Origin: Nonlabens antarcticus
GTDB taxonomy: Bacteria > Bacteroidota > Bacteroidia > Flavobacteriales > Flavobacteriaceae
NCBI RefSeq assembly: GCF_015356755.1
Contig: NZ_JADFCO010000066.1
Span: 620,001 to 684,000, forward strand
Reading direction: 5' to 3'
Length of the DNA: 64,000 nucleotides
In this document: piece by piece, positions 27,232 through 36,553 of the stretch
Layout of the letters: every line of letters begins with the position of its first letter
Numbering within the stretch: position 1 is the stretch's first letter
Notes under the pieces: generated by a model
The model's input: the letters and a program-made list of their open reading frames with translations, nothing else
Database searches by the model: none
What the model was told of the DNA's origin: nothing
Translations under genes and position numbers: made by a program

Positions 27232-29139
27232 TTACAGTCTTGTGTCAATAATTTCTTGAACAACTTCTGGGTTGAGCAGGGTAGAACTGTCGCCTAAACT
27301 ATTGATCTCTCCAGCAGCAATTTTTCTCAGAATGCGACGCATTATTTTACCTGATCTGGTTTTGGGAAGTCCATTTGTAAACTGAATCTTTTCCATTTTG
27401 GCAATCGGTCCTATACGTTCAGATATGAGTTGGTTGATTTCTTTCCTCAAATTTTGAGGATCGCGTTGTTCACCACTTTCTTTTAAAATCACAAAACCAT
27501 AGAGCGAGTTCCCTTTAATGTCGTGCGGGAAACCTACAATCGCACTTTCTGCTACCGCCGGATGTTCATTTATGACGTCTTCAATCGGTGCAGTTCCCAG
27601 GTTATGTCCAGAAACAATAATCACATCATCCACACGGCCTGTGATCCGGTAATAACCTGTGGCATCTCTTAAGGCCCCATCACCTGTGAAATACATGTTT
27701 TTAAATGTGGAGAAATAGGTGTCTTTAAACCGCTTGTGATCACCATAAATAGTCCGAGCCATACCAGGCCATGGAAATCTTATACATAACCGACCAGAAA
27801 CCTGGTTTCCTAAAAGTTCATTACCGTTTTCATCCATTAAAGCGGGCTGGATACCCGGTAATGGTAAAGTGGCAAATGTAGGAATGGTGGGTGTTGCAAA
27901 AGGTATTGGGCTGATCATTATTCCTCCGTTTTCTGTTTGAAACCAGGTATCTACAACTGGACAATTATTCTTACCTATGTTATCATTATACCAGTGCCAT
28001 GCCTCTTCATTTATAGGTTCACCAACGGTTCCCAGTACTTTGAGCGAACTCAGGTCATGGTTCTCTACATAGCTAAGGTTTTCTTTTGCAAGTGCTCTGA
28101 TTGCGGTGGGAGCGGTGTAAAATTGGTTAACCTTGTGCTTATCTATGACATCCCAAAACCTACTGTAATCTGGAAAATTTGGAACTCCCTCAAATAGTAA
28201 TGTTGTCGCTCCATTGAGAAGCGGTCCATAAATGATGTAACTATGGCCGGTAATCCACCCAACGTCTGCACTACACCAATATACGTCTGGTTGATTGTAT
28301 TGGAAAACATTTTTAAATGTGTAAGCCGCATAAACCATATATCCAGCTGTGGTGTGCAACATTCCCTTAGGTTGGCCAGTCGATCCTGACGTGTAAAGAA
28401 CAAATAATGGATCCTCAGCATTCATGATTTCAGGTGTAAACGTGGTAGATGCCTCTTCCATTAAGGGTTCAAGCCACTTATCCCGATTAGGCCTCATATG
28501 GATATCACTTTTGATGCGTTTCACCACAAGAACGGTCTCAATAGAAGGCGTGTCTTCTAAGGCAACGTCAACTATTCCTTTTAAATCGATTGTTTTATTG
28601 CCTCGATATGAACCATCGCTGGTGATAACCATTTTACAATTAGCATCATTGATTCTACTGCGTATAGCGGTGCTGGAAAAACCAGCAAAAACAACGCTAT
28701 GAACTGCACCTACACGAGCACAAGCTAACATTGCAATCGCTAACTCTGGAATCATCGAGAGGTAGATGCACACTCGATCGCCACGTTTTATTCCTTGATC
28801 CTGGAGAACGTTAGAAAATTTGCAGACGCGCTCCTGCAATTCTTGATAGGTGATATGTTGGGCAGGTTCTAACGGATCATTAGGTTCAAATATAATAGCC
28901 GTTTTATCTGCTGACGCATAAAGATGACGGTCCAGACAGTTTTCTGTAATGTTGAGCTGGGCGCCTTCGAACCATTTGATTTCTGGCTTTTCAAAATCCC
29001 ATTTTAAAACCTTATCCCATCGTTTGCGCCACAAGAAATTCTCTTCCGCTATTTCTCCCCAGAACTGTTCTGGTTGGTTCACGGACTTGCGATATACTTG
29101 AAAATATTCTTCTAAACCCTTTATATGATAGTTGCTCAT
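27232..29139 (-). CDS. acs: Acetyl-coenzyme A synthetase
   Basis: A 635-residue AMP-forming acetate-CoA ligase, full length for the family. It activates acetate with ATP to acetyl-AMP and then acetyl-CoA, in the cytoplasm. The phosphate-binding loop YTSGSTGQPKG is at 249-259, and the C-terminal catalytic lysine Lys598 is in PKTRSGKIMRR, the site acetylated by protein acetyltransferases in other bacteria. DVGWITGHSY and TWFQTENG motifs match Acs rather than propionyl- or acetoacetyl-CoA synthetase. Single gene; a possible -33/-7 pair (TTTG and TACATTTA) lies about 25-50 bases upstream. Confidence 0.96.
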   Translation of the reverse strand: MSNYHIKGLEEYFQVYRKSVNQPEQFWGEIAEENFLWRKRWDKVLKWDFEKPEIKWFEGAQLNITENCLDRHLYASADKTAIIFEPNDPLEPAQHITYQELQERVCKFSNVLQDQGIKRGDRVCIYLSMIPELAIAMLACARVGAVHSVVFAGFSSTAIRSRINDANCKMVITSDGSYRGNKTIDLKGIVDVALEDTPSIETVLVVKRIKSDIHMRPNRDKWLEPLMEEASTTFTPEIMNAEDPLFVLYTSGSTGQPKGMLHTTAGYMVYAAYTFKNVFQYNQPDVYWCSADVGWITGHSYIIYGPLLNGATTLLFEGVPNFPDYSRFWDVIDKHKVNQFYTAPTAIRALAKENLSYVENHDLSSLKVLGTVGEPINEEAWHWYNDNIGKNNCPVVDTWFQTENGGIMISPIPFATPTIPTFATLPLPGIQPALMDENGNELLGNQVSGRLCIRFPWPGMARTIYGDHKRFKDTYFSTFKNMYFTGDGALRDATGYYRITGRVDDVIIVSGHNLGTAPIEDVINEHPAVAESAIVGFPHDIKGNSLYGFVILKESGEQRDPQNLRKEINQLISERIGPIAKMEKIQFTNGLPKTRSGKIMRRILRKIAAGEINSLGDSSTLLNPEVVQEIIDTRL

Positions 29140-29615
29140 CTGTAGTCCTCGTTAAGTGATTTAAATGTACCAAAATCCTCCTACACAAAGAAGGTCTCTG
29201 ATAAGTACATTTTCTATAAAACTCTAATAAACCAGAATCTTACCTAGAATAAACGAAAGGTTTCATTTAAAGTTTTTGTTATCAGGACGTAGAAAGTTCA
29301 AATCAAAATGAATACTCAACACATTGTAAAATGAACAAAAGTTTTAGACGCATGTAACGTCTTTCAATTATCGAAAAAATATCAGAGTAGCTTCAAAGCT
29401 TAAAGATGCTTCTAAAGAACCACTTGATGTAATTCAAACATAACTTCAAATAGTCAGGTAGCATCAGGGCTAATCTATACAAGCAAGTCTTAAAAATTAG
29501 TTGATTATTTTAAATTTATATATTTTTACAAAAATGGCTTGTCAATAACTGCTAGATATTATTATAATCTAGAGCTAAGTTGGCATCAATTCCAGAAAAC
29601 ATCGAATTAAATACT
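29140..29615. other. Divergent intergenic region, no firm feature
   Basis: 476 bases between acs and the channel gene. A weak acs promoter candidate is the only signal seen; no riboswitch or small RNA recognised. Confidence 0.5.
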
Positions 29616-30707
29616 ATGATCTCCACATTTTTGAAGAATCCTTTTTTATTAATTTTATTAGCTCTTTTTTCCGTCAGTTCAGTGACGGCACAAAATGATT
29701 CTACCACGCTAACTAACGAAACTTTGCGTGTAGGCGTAGCAGGAAGTCAGCCATTTACATTTAAGGATACTGATAAAGGTATTTCTGTAGAAATCTGGGA
29801 TAAAATCGCACAGAAGAAATCATGGGAATATGAATATGTTTCTTATGATACAGTCAGCGATGCTTTATCTGCTTTGAAAAAGGGAGATATCGATTTAGTC
29901 GCAGGTCCTATTAGTATAACCGCAAAACGTTTAGAAACCATGCGGTTTTCACAACCGTTTTATAACTCGAGTATTTCTATTCTATCAAGAGTGGAAGATG
30001 CGAGTTTATGGCAAAAGGTAAAACCTCTTTTCAGCTTTAAATTAATCATCGCTGTCGGGATTTTCTTGATAATTCTCGCGATTGTAGGAACATTATTTTG
30101 GCTGGCAGAACGCAAGCGGTCACCAGAACAATTTCCACAGAAACCTATTGATGGCATTGGGAACGGTATGTGGCTTGCGATTGTTACCATGAGTACAACA
30201 GGTTATGGTGATAAAGCACCTATTACAGTCATGGGTAGGATTTTAGCTGGATCTTGGATGATAATTTCCATCATATTTGCCACTTCCATGATTGCTGGAA
30301 TAGCTAGTATTTTGACAGTTTCAACCGCAAATACGACGATTTCTAATATTGAACAACTGTCCGGAAGAAAGGCAGCGACAATTTCTGGTTCACCTTCAGA
30401 TGAGTTTTTAGTCAAGGCTGGAGTGAAGGTAACAGGAGTGACTACACTAAGTGAAGCAGTTGAAAAATTAGAAAATAAAGAGGTTGATGCGGTTATTTAT
30501 GACCGTCCACAACTGCTATATTATTTAACTGAAAATCAAGTAGAAAATCTTTATATCAGTAAAGCAGAGTACTACAAACAAGGTTACGGGTTTGCTTTTC
30601 CAATAGACTCAAAACTAATTTCAGATGTGAACCGCAGTTTATTAGTTCTGACTGAAGATCAAGAAAAAGAAGAAATTATTCTTAAGTATATTCAAAAAGA
30701 TGAGTAA
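29616..30707 (+). CDS. GluR0-like ligand-gated potassium channel
   Basis: A 363-residue protein from the ATG at 29616, with a signal peptide ending SVTAQ. A type-3 solute-binding lobe (about 37-135) is interrupted by a two-helix channel: helix about 140-163, pore loop with TTGYGD at 194-199, helix about 208-238; then the second binding lobe (about 245-355). The filter TxGYGD is that of potassium channels, and the split-lobe plan is that of prokaryotic ionotropic glutamate receptors such as GluR0 of Synechocystis. The ITAKRLETMRFSQPFY segment matches the region that supplies the amino-acid-binding Arg. Expected to open on binding an extracellular amino acid; the ligand is not known. Single gene with no transporter partners. 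Confidence 0.9.
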   Translation: MISTFLKNPFLLILLALFSVSSVTAQNDSTTLTNETLRVGVAGSQPFTFKDTDKGISVEIWDKIAQKKSWEYEYVSYDTVSDALSALKKGDIDLVAGPISITAKRLETMRFSQPFYNSSISILSRVEDASLWQKVKPLFSFKLIIAVGIFLIILAIVGTLFWLAERKRSPEQFPQKPIDGIGNGMWLAIVTMSTTGYGDKAPITVMGRILAGSWMIISIIFATSMIAGIASILTVSTANTTISNIEQLSGRKAATISGSPSDEFLVKAGVKVTGVTTLSEAVEKLENKEVDAVIYDRPQLLYYLTENQVENLYISKAEYYKQGYGFAFPIDSKLISDVNRSLLVLTEDQEKEEIILKYIQKDE

Positions 30708-30712
30708 TAATT

Positions 30713-30749
30713 GAATAAACAAAATTCTTATTTTTAAGAATAAGTTTAT
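30713..30749 (+). terminator. Possible AT-rich terminator hairpin
   Basis: AATAAAC and GTTTATT bracket a second stem ATTCTTA/TAAGAAT. A T-rich stretch follows about 14 bases later. The stem has almost no GC, so this is tentative. Confidence 0.35.
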
Positions 30750-30857
30750 TAAAAATTGTTTTTTCTTATAGATTCATAACGAAATGCCTAGGTTAAAAGC
30801 ATGGTATTAAGAGCTTGAAACTTGAAGGGTTGTACCTTGCCCGTGTAAAAAAACAAC

Positions 30858-31235
30858 ATGAATCCTAAAATATTTCTAGTACTTCGCATTATTTTCAGTG
30901 CGTTTTTGATTTTCTTCGGTTTGGATCACTTTTTCAATTACATTCCATTTCCAGAGATGGCTCCAGAGGCAAACGCTTATTTTGCAAACTTACTTTCTAC
31001 CTATGTAATGCAGTTAGTGGGAGTCGTGGAAGTTCTCGCAGGAATAGCGTTTCTATTTAATCGTTATGGGGCTTTGATGGCTTTTATATTGATGAGTGTT
31101 TCCATTAACGCCGTATTATTTCACCTTTTCCTTGACCCGCCTAAAATTTATGGCGCACTAGTTCTCTTGATTCTGAACGTGGTTTTTCTCTATCATTACA
31201 GAAAAAGTTATGCTGCAATACTGAAGCCGGTATAA
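30858..31235 (+). CDS. DoxX family membrane protein
   Basis: A 125-residue protein with four hydrophobic segments (about 5-20, 47-65, 70-88 and 95-113), typical of DoxX and DoxX-like proteins: an N-terminal LRIIFSAFLIFFGLDHF, then VGVVEVLAGIAFLF. The biochemical role of most DoxX proteins is undefined; some take part in thiosulfate or quinone-linked oxidation or detoxification. It is monocistronic. Its 5' side holds a TACCTTGC sequence that only partly resembles a -7 box. Confidence 0.82.
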   Translation: MNPKIFLVLRIIFSAFLIFFGLDHFFNYIPFPEMAPEANAYFANLLSTYVMQLVGVVEVLAGIAFLFNRYGALMAFILMSVSINAVLFHLFLDPPKIYGALVLLILNVVFLYHYRKSYAAILKPV

Positions 31236-31305
31236 TTGACTTTTATTTATCCTGAATTGTGGATATTTAATTTGAGTTTCTAATATTTGAATTTATACTG
31301 AGATT

Positions 31306-31341
31306 GAGTTTATTCCGCTTTCGCGGAAGCGGAATAAACTC
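31306..31341. repeat. Palindrome variant with long complementary arms
   Basis: GAGTTTATTCCGCTT (31306-31320) and its exact complement (31327-31341) flank TCGCGG. The centre differs by one base from the dispersed palindrome, but the arms extend to 15 bp. It may act as a hairpin between the DoxX gene and the next gene; no T run follows. Confidence 0.75.
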
Positions 31342-31440
31342 GTCTTAAAATAACAACTATCAGGTTTATAATTATCTGTTGCTTTCTTGCATTAAAAACG
31401 TATTGATTATTTTCTTAGAAGATTACTAACTTAGTCATCT

Positions 31441-32691
31441 ATGAAAAACCTGCTTGCTTTAATTACCCTATTATTTTTTATCAGTGTTCATTCCCAAACA
31501 TTACTGTTACCAGATCGTGTATTTGATGGTGTGGAAGTGCACGAGAACTGGTCGGTTCTAGTGGAGGGAAATAGGATTACTCAAGTAGGAGTGAGGGGTA
31601 GTCTTCAAGTTCCATCAGGCACAGTTGAAATATCTTTAAAAGGTAAAACCTTGATGCCAGGAATCATTGAAGGGCATTCCCATATTTTATTGCATCCTTA
31701 TAATGAGACATCCTGGAATGATCAGGTGTTAAAAGAATCGCCCGTTGAAAGATCGATCAGAGCAACAAATCATGTGCGAGAGTCTTTGATGGCAGGAATC
31801 ACCACAATGCGAGACCTAGGTGCGGAAGGTGCTGGATACAGCGATGTTTATATTAAAAAGTCAATTGATCAAGGCATAATTCCAGGACCACGATTGATCG
31901 TTGCTGGACCAGCAATAGTGGCAACTGGCGCCTATGGTCCTAAAGGCTTTCATGATGGAGTCACTGTTCCATTAGGGGCAGAAGAAGCAAGTGGAAATGA
32001 TGTGATTTCCACCGTGCGACGCCAGATAGGCAATGGAGCAGATCTTATTAAAATCTATGCAGATTATCGTTGGAAAACGGGAGCCGCCTCGCAACCTACG
32101 TTTTCAATTGAAGAAATGAAATTGATGGTAGAAACAGCAAAAAGTGCAGGCCTATATGCCGTCGCTCACGCCAGTACTGCCGAGGGTATGCGCCGGGCGA
32201 TTTTCGCAGGAGTAGAAACAATTGAACATGGTGATGGTGCGACTCCAGAGATTTTTGAACTTATGAAAAAAAACAATGTTGCCTTGTGTGCTACTCTGGC
32301 AGCCGGTGATGCCATTGCACAATATTCAGGATGGAATAAAAGTTCAGATTCAGAACCCAGCAGGATTATTGAAAAGAAAAAATCTTTCAAAGCAGCACTG
32401 GATGCTGGTGTGGAGATCCTTTTTGGCGGTGACGTGGGTGTTTTTCCTCATGGGGAAAATTACAGGGAACTGGAATTAATGGTGGAGTACGGGATGAAGC
32501 CTATAATGGCATTACAAGCCGCAACAGCCGTAAACGCCAGAGTTTTCCATCTCGACAATTTAGGGCTTATAAAAACAAACCATCTAGCCGACTTGATCGC
32601 GGTTGAGGGCAATCCTGTAAAGGATATTTCAATGATGCGCGACGTAAGTTTGGTTATGAAGGATGGTGTTGTGTATAAAAATGTAAATTGA
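31441..32691 (+). CDS. Secreted amidohydrolase (imidazolonepropionase/prolidase-like)
   Basis: A 416-residue protein with signal peptide MKNLLALITLLFFISVHSQ. The metal site is complete: EGHSH after PG (HxH), a lysine in GADLIKIYAD that would be carboxylated, His in VAHAS and TIEHG, and the catalytic Asp in FGGDVG. The C-terminal NHLADLIAVEGNP is typical. The family includes Xaa-Pro and Xaa-Arg dipeptidases and other exo-acting hydrolases; the substrate is not shown. Unlike the degenerate pair at 2100-6496, this one should be active. Monocistronic. Confidence 0.9.
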   Translation: MKNLLALITLLFFISVHSQTLLLPDRVFDGVEVHENWSVLVEGNRITQVGVRGSLQVPSGTVEISLKGKTLMPGIIEGHSHILLHPYNETSWNDQVLKESPVERSIRATNHVRESLMAGITTMRDLGAEGAGYSDVYIKKSIDQGIIPGPRLIVAGPAIVATGAYGPKGFHDGVTVPLGAEEASGNDVISTVRRQIGNGADLIKIYADYRWKTGAASQPTFSIEEMKLMVETAKSAGLYAVAHASTAEGMRRAIFAGVETIEHGDGATPEIFELMKKNNVALCATLAAGDAIAQYSGWNKSSDSEPSRIIEKKKSFKAALDAGVEILFGGDVGVFPHGENYRELELMVEYGMKPIMALQAATAVNARVFHLDNLGLIKTNHLADLIAVEGNPVKDISMMRDVSLVMKDGVVYKNVN

Positions 32692-33033
32692 AAATAATTG
32701 AAATTTTCATTTGACATTCACAGATCTTTAAGTCTATAACATTAATTATTAAGTGAAAGTATAGTGTAACTTCAAGTCAAAAGCAACACCTGCATCGTGA
32801 AATACGGATAGTTTAATAAAGACTGATTATAGCTTAAATTCGATATTCAACTAGCGTCTTTTGTAACATCTACAGAACTTATTTACAATACTTGTTCTAA
32901 AAGTATTTTTAAGATTATCATTTATGAATTACAATAAATGTGGGCTCATTAAAATGAATTGTTTTAAACAGTCTGTGATTTCTGTACTCTAGAAGTTTAT
33001 GCAACGCGCTGTTAAAGTGCGATGACGAACTAG
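32692..33033. other. AT-rich intergenic region, no feature seen
   Basis: About 340 bases with no recognised hairpin or frame; the promoter of the next gene follows. Confidence 0.5.
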
Positions 33034-33041
33034 TATATTTG
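33034..33041 (+). promoter_or_regulatory. -7 promoter box TATATTTG
   Basis: Exact TAnnTTTG match 23 bases before the DUF1456 start codon. Confidence 0.65.
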
Positions 33042-33064
33042 TAATTGCAAACCCTTTATTATTC

Positions 33065-33538
33065 ATGGATAACAACGATATTTTACGACGCTTGCGTTAT
33101 ACACTCAACTTAAGTGATGATTCCATGATGGATATGTATGCTAAAGGTGGCGAGCCAGTTTCAAGATCTGAGGTAAGCGACTGGTTAAAAAAGGAAGAAG
33201 ATGAAGCTTTTGATGTGGTAACAGATGAGAATCTTGCTACTTTTTTAAACGGTGTTATCGTCAATTATCGTGGAAAGCAAGATGGACAAACACCCGTGGC
33301 AGAAATCGTTCTTGACAATAATATTATACTTAGAAAACTGAAAATCGCTTTTAATTTTAAGGCGGAAGAAATGGTTTATCTATTAAAACTAGGAGGTCAG
33401 AAAGTGAGCACCACAGAGCTGAGTGCTTTTTTTCGCAATCCTAAACATAATAAGTATAAAGCACTTAATGATCAGTATTTGCGCAACTTTCTTTCTGGTT
33501 TTCAAAAACAACGAGATGCACAGCGGGATAAACTATAA
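33065..33538 (+). CDS. DUF1456 (YehS-like) protein
   Basis: A 157-residue soluble protein made of two related halves, each starting N-[ND]-I-[LI]-R-[RK]-L (residues 3-65 and 86-148). That internal duplication is the hallmark of DUF1456/YehS. Conserved across proteobacteria and Bacteroidota; function unknown. It has a well-placed promoter box and an MtfA-like peptidase gene 84 bases downstream on the same strand. Confidence 0.88.
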   Translation: MDNNDILRRLRYTLNLSDDSMMDMYAKGGEPVSRSEVSDWLKKEEDEAFDVVTDENLATFLNGVIVNYRGKQDGQTPVAEIVLDNNIILRKLKIAFNFKAEEMVYLLKLGGQKVSTTELSAFFRNPKHNKYKALNDQYLRNFLSGFQKQRDAQRDKL

Positions 33539-33622
33539 TCATTTTTTAGGCACTATTGTTTTCTCATAACCTTAAGAGTTATTCATTTTCCCTACAAGTA
33601 CATTTGGTAAAAATTAAAACTC

Positions 33623-34405
33623 TTGCTGTATATTCTTCCCTTACTATTAGTCGCTGCCGCAGCTTTATACTTTTTTGTTTTTCGTGAGCCTGAGGCAAGA
33701 ACCACCGCACATCCTGATGGATGGCATGCTGTGCTTTTGAAGGAAGTTGATTTTTATAAAAAACTCAAGAATAAAGACAAAAAACGCTTTCGCAATAGAA
33801 TGATGTTTTTCCTAGAAGAAACATATGTGGAGTCTATTGGGTTTGAGTTAGAAGAATTAGACAAAATTCTTGTAGCTGCCAGCGCGGTGATTCCGGTATT
33901 TAGATTTAAGGAGTGGCATTATACAAACTTGAGTGGTGTCATCATTTATCCTGAAAACTTTAATAAAGACCTAGGTTTTGATGAAGGCCATCCAGACCGT
34001 ATGATAGGAGGTATGGTGGGTAATGGAGCTTATGAAAATCAGATGATTTTATCAAGGTCTTCCTTGTACCATGGTTTTTCTAATAATAGTGATAAACACA
34101 ACACAGGCGTTCATGAATTTGTTCACCTGCTCGATAAAGTGGACGGAGAGACGGACGGCGTACCGGAGCGATTGCTTCAACAATCTTATGTTATTCCATG
34201 GATCAATTTGATGCATAAAGAAATGGAAGCCATAGATAATAATAAATCAGATATTAGAAAATATGGTGGTACAAATCAAGCTGAATTCTTTGCAGTAGCT
34301 GCTGAATATTTTTTCTCTCGACCTAAGTTATTGAAGAGAAAACACCCTGAGTTGTATAAAATGCTTTCCATGTGCTTTGATCCAGAACATAATAAAGCCG
34401 GATAG
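33623..34405 (+). CDS. MtfA-like zinc-dependent peptidase
   Basis: A 260-residue protein with an N-terminal hydrophobic segment (about 2-19), unusual for MtfA proteins, then the glucose-regulated metallopeptidase domain: HEFVH (His164, Glu165, His168) followed by DKVDGETDGVP and a later EFFAVAAEYFF helix that supplies the third ligand in this family. E. coli MtfA cleaves peptides and binds the Mlc repressor. The only usable start in the open frame is TTG at 33623, as an in-frame stop lies at 33608. Confidence 0.85.
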   Translation: MLYILPLLLVAAAALYFFVFREPEARTTAHPDGWHAVLLKEVDFYKKLKNKDKKRFRNRMMFFLEETYVESIGFELEELDKILVAASAVIPVFRFKEWHYTNLSGVIIYPENFNKDLGFDEGHPDRMIGGMVGNGAYENQMILSRSSLYHGFSNNSDKHNTGVHEFVHLLDKVDGETDGVPERLLQQSYVIPWINLMHKEMEAIDNNKSDIRKYGGTNQAEFFAVAAEYFFSRPKLLKRKHPELYKMLSMCFDPEHNKAG

Positions 34406-34441
34406 AAACACAGGTTTTTTTGCATTGTCTCCTATTATTTT

Positions 34442-34455
34442 GCTTTCGCGAAAGC
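34442..34455. repeat. Dispersed palindrome, intergenic copy
   Basis: GCTTTCGCGAAAGC, 36 bases after the MtfA-like stop codon; flanks are not complementary. Confidence 0.85.
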
Positions 34456-34559
34456 GATGATAATTGAAAAAACCACTCTTTTGAAAATTATAGTTTCTAC
34501 AAGCTTTATAGACTATAAATCTTAAACATTAGGTAGCGCTTAAATATTAACGAAGCGTG

Positions 34560-34567
34560 TATATTTG
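34560..34567 (+). promoter_or_regulatory. -7 promoter box TATATTTG
   Basis: Exact TAnnTTTG match 15 bases before the nuclease start codon. Confidence 0.65.
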
Positions 34568-34582
34568 TGAAAAACCTCACTT

Positions 34583-35353
34583 ATGCGTTACTTATTATTT
34601 CTAGTCTGTTTGTTACTGTCAATTAATGCTCAAGCCTACGACTGGGGTCAAACAGGACACAGAGCCACTGGAGCCATTGCAGAAAACTATTTGACTTATA
34701 AAACCAAAAGAGCAATTGCAGATCTTTTAGATGGTCAATCTCTAGCATTTGTTTCTACTTATGGAGACGAGATAAAAAGTGATAATGCCTTTAGAATGTA
34801 TGGGCCGTGGCATTATGTAAATGTCCCGTTCGATTCAACTTATGAAGAGCATGAGCACAATGATAAAGGAGACATTATTACAGGAATCGATACTTGTATA
34901 AAGATCATAAAATCAAAAACAGCCACTAAGCAAGAAAAGGCTTTTCATTTAAAATTACTGGTTCACTTTATAGGTGATTTACACCAACCTATGCATGTGG
35001 GAATAGGGGATGATAAAGGAGGGAATGATTTTCAAGTAAGCTGGTACAATAATGGAACTAATCTGCACAGTGTATGGGATTCAAGAATGATTGAAAGCTA
35101 CGGAATGACATATTCTGAACTGGCTGATAATATGCCAGCGCTTTCTAAAGAAGAGCGTCAGAAAATGCAGTCTGGAACTCACAGAGACTGGATGGTAGAC
35201 AGTCGTGTGGTCATAAAAGACATCTATGCAAATACGGAGGTGGGTGAAAAACTAGGCTATCGCTATATGTATGATTATTTTGATACGGTACGCAATCAAT
35301 TACAAAAAGGCGGCGTGCGATTAGCTGGATTACTCAACGAATTGTTGGGCTAA
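34583..35353 (+). CDS. Secreted S1/P1-type nuclease
   Basis: A 256-residue protein with a signal peptide ending NAQA, so the mature protein starts YDWGQTGHRATG, placing the family's N-terminal Trp and first His near the start. Further zinc ligands are visible in GPWHYVNVP, HFIGDLHQPMHVG and NLHSVWD, giving the three-zinc site of P1 nuclease. It should cut single-stranded DNA or RNA and release 3'-nucleotides outside the cytoplasm, feeding phosphate or nucleoside scavenging. It has its own promoter and terminator. Confidence 0.92.
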   Translation: MRYLLFLVCLLLSINAQAYDWGQTGHRATGAIAENYLTYKTKRAIADLLDGQSLAFVSTYGDEIKSDNAFRMYGPWHYVNVPFDSTYEEHEHNDKGDIITGIDTCIKIIKSKTATKQEKAFHLKLLVHFIGDLHQPMHVGIGDDKGGNDFQVSWYNNGTNLHSVWDSRMIESYGMTYSELADNMPALSKEERQKMQSGTHRDWMVDSRVVIKDIYANTEVGEKLGYRYMYDYFDTVRNQLQKGGVRLAGLLNELLG

Positions 35354-35383
35354 CACTAAGTTATCACATCGAATAATATTCTT

Positions 35384-35414
35384 AAAAAGTCATCTGCAAT
35401 GCAGATGACTTTTT
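35384..35414. terminator. Bidirectional terminator
   Basis: A 14-bp stem AAAAAGTCATCTGC / GCAGATGACTTTTT with an AAT loop, between the nuclease gene and the convergent YkgJ-like gene. Confidence 0.9.
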
Positions 35415-35438
35415 ATATATACGGTATTTTTTTACTTT

Positions 35439-35942
35439 CTAAAAAAGAGATACTTCAAAATTTTTCAAAAGCAATAACTCCAGTTCATTAAGGTTTTTTA
35501 ATAATTCAAAATGATCTTTAGATAGATTGGATGCCTCATGATTTTCATCTAATATTTTCTTGAGTTCGATCATTCTAAAGTAAAAAGAAGGAGAGGTTAG
35601 TTGCCATTGTTGGGTTGTTACTTGTTCTTCTATCACTCTCTTTTTTTGCTTGATTTCATGAACCATGTCTACTGCCACGTTAAAATCTAATTCGTTTTGT
35701 TCTACAGACTTTAAAAGACCACACTTGAAAGTTCCACAGTGTTTAGGCCGGTCTTCATAAATCGTACAACCATCACAAAATTTATCGCAAGGTTGTAGAA
35801 AGAATCCATTGCCGCCCTCGTCCTCAATATCCATCAGCTTTTTAATAGATGGCTTCTCTTCATCATTAAGCTCGACAAACCCTATTACTGTGCCATCACA
35901 GCATAAGCCGCAGGACAAACAAATACTTAAGTCGTCACTCAT
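35439..35942 (-). CDS. YkgJ-type cysteine-cluster protein
   Basis: A 167-residue soluble protein with eight or more cysteines in the N-terminal 90 residues: CLSCGLCC (Cys8, 11, 14, 15), then PCDKFCDGCTIYEDRPKHC and FKC. This matches the YkgJ/CxxCxxCC zinc- or iron-chelating family. The C-terminal half is a helical tail. Molecular function unknown; some members are linked to metal handling or redox modification. It has a perfect promoter box about 70 bases upstream. Confidence 0.88.
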   Translation of the reverse strand: MSDDLSICLSCGLCCDGTVIGFVELNDEEKPSIKKLMDIEDEGGNGFFLQPCDKFCDGCTIYEDRPKHCGTFKCGLLKSVEQNELDFNVAVDMVHEIKQKKRVIEEQVTTQQWQLTSPSFYFRMIELKKILDENHEASNLSKDHFELLKNLNELELLLLKNFEVSLF

Positions 35943-36553
35943 AATGATTGGAAATTAACAAACCTGTAATCCTAACTTAAATGGTAGAGGTAAATGATTT
36001 GTGATTGTGACAAAGGTAGTCTGCTTGTGAGCAGTTCCTACCAGTAGTGAGGTAATTTGTAATTATTATATAATAGTATCTGCGATATTTTTTTCTTATA
36101 CGATTGATTCATCTAATCTTCATACTCAAATGTCGAATATCTATTAAGGAAATAGCCACTTTTTTGACCCTGCTGGTTTTTGTTTATTTAAGGGAGTTAT
36201 AAAATGTCTCTTTAATTAAGAATTTTTATATGGAAAAAGTAGGTTTAACCAGTATAATTCATTTGCTCTATTTTCTTAATTGAGAGACTGTTTGACTGGT
36301 GTGTTTCTTAACTAGAAGAGAGATCAGTGAGGTACTCAAACGCTAGATGATACGTTATCTGCAATGGCTGTTTCTTAATTTTAATTTTAGCCTTGGGAGT
36401 CATGGATTCCTAGATGATTTCAGAATCATTATAGAATTAGAGGGTTTACACGATCTTATTTGTAGTACTATGAATTTTAATGTTTTGATTTTACTAATGA
36501 AGATTAGTTTTGAACCAAACAGATCCAGGTGATGACGCGTTCAGTAATGTTTC
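35943..36553. other. Intergenic region with one promoter box
   Basis: 611 bases between two minus-strand genes. The only signal is the -7 box at 36011-36018. A 61-codon plus-strand frame inside shows no protein-like pattern. Confidence 0.5.
36011..36018 (-). promoter_or_regulatory. -7 promoter box TACCTTTG
   Basis: Exact TAnnTTTG on the minus strand, 68 bases before the YkgJ-like start. Confidence 0.55.

Noticed and set aside
36347-36532. Open frame of 61 codons in the 611-base gap
   Set aside because: Composition is that of AT-rich intergenic DNA; no signal peptide or domain and no promoter.
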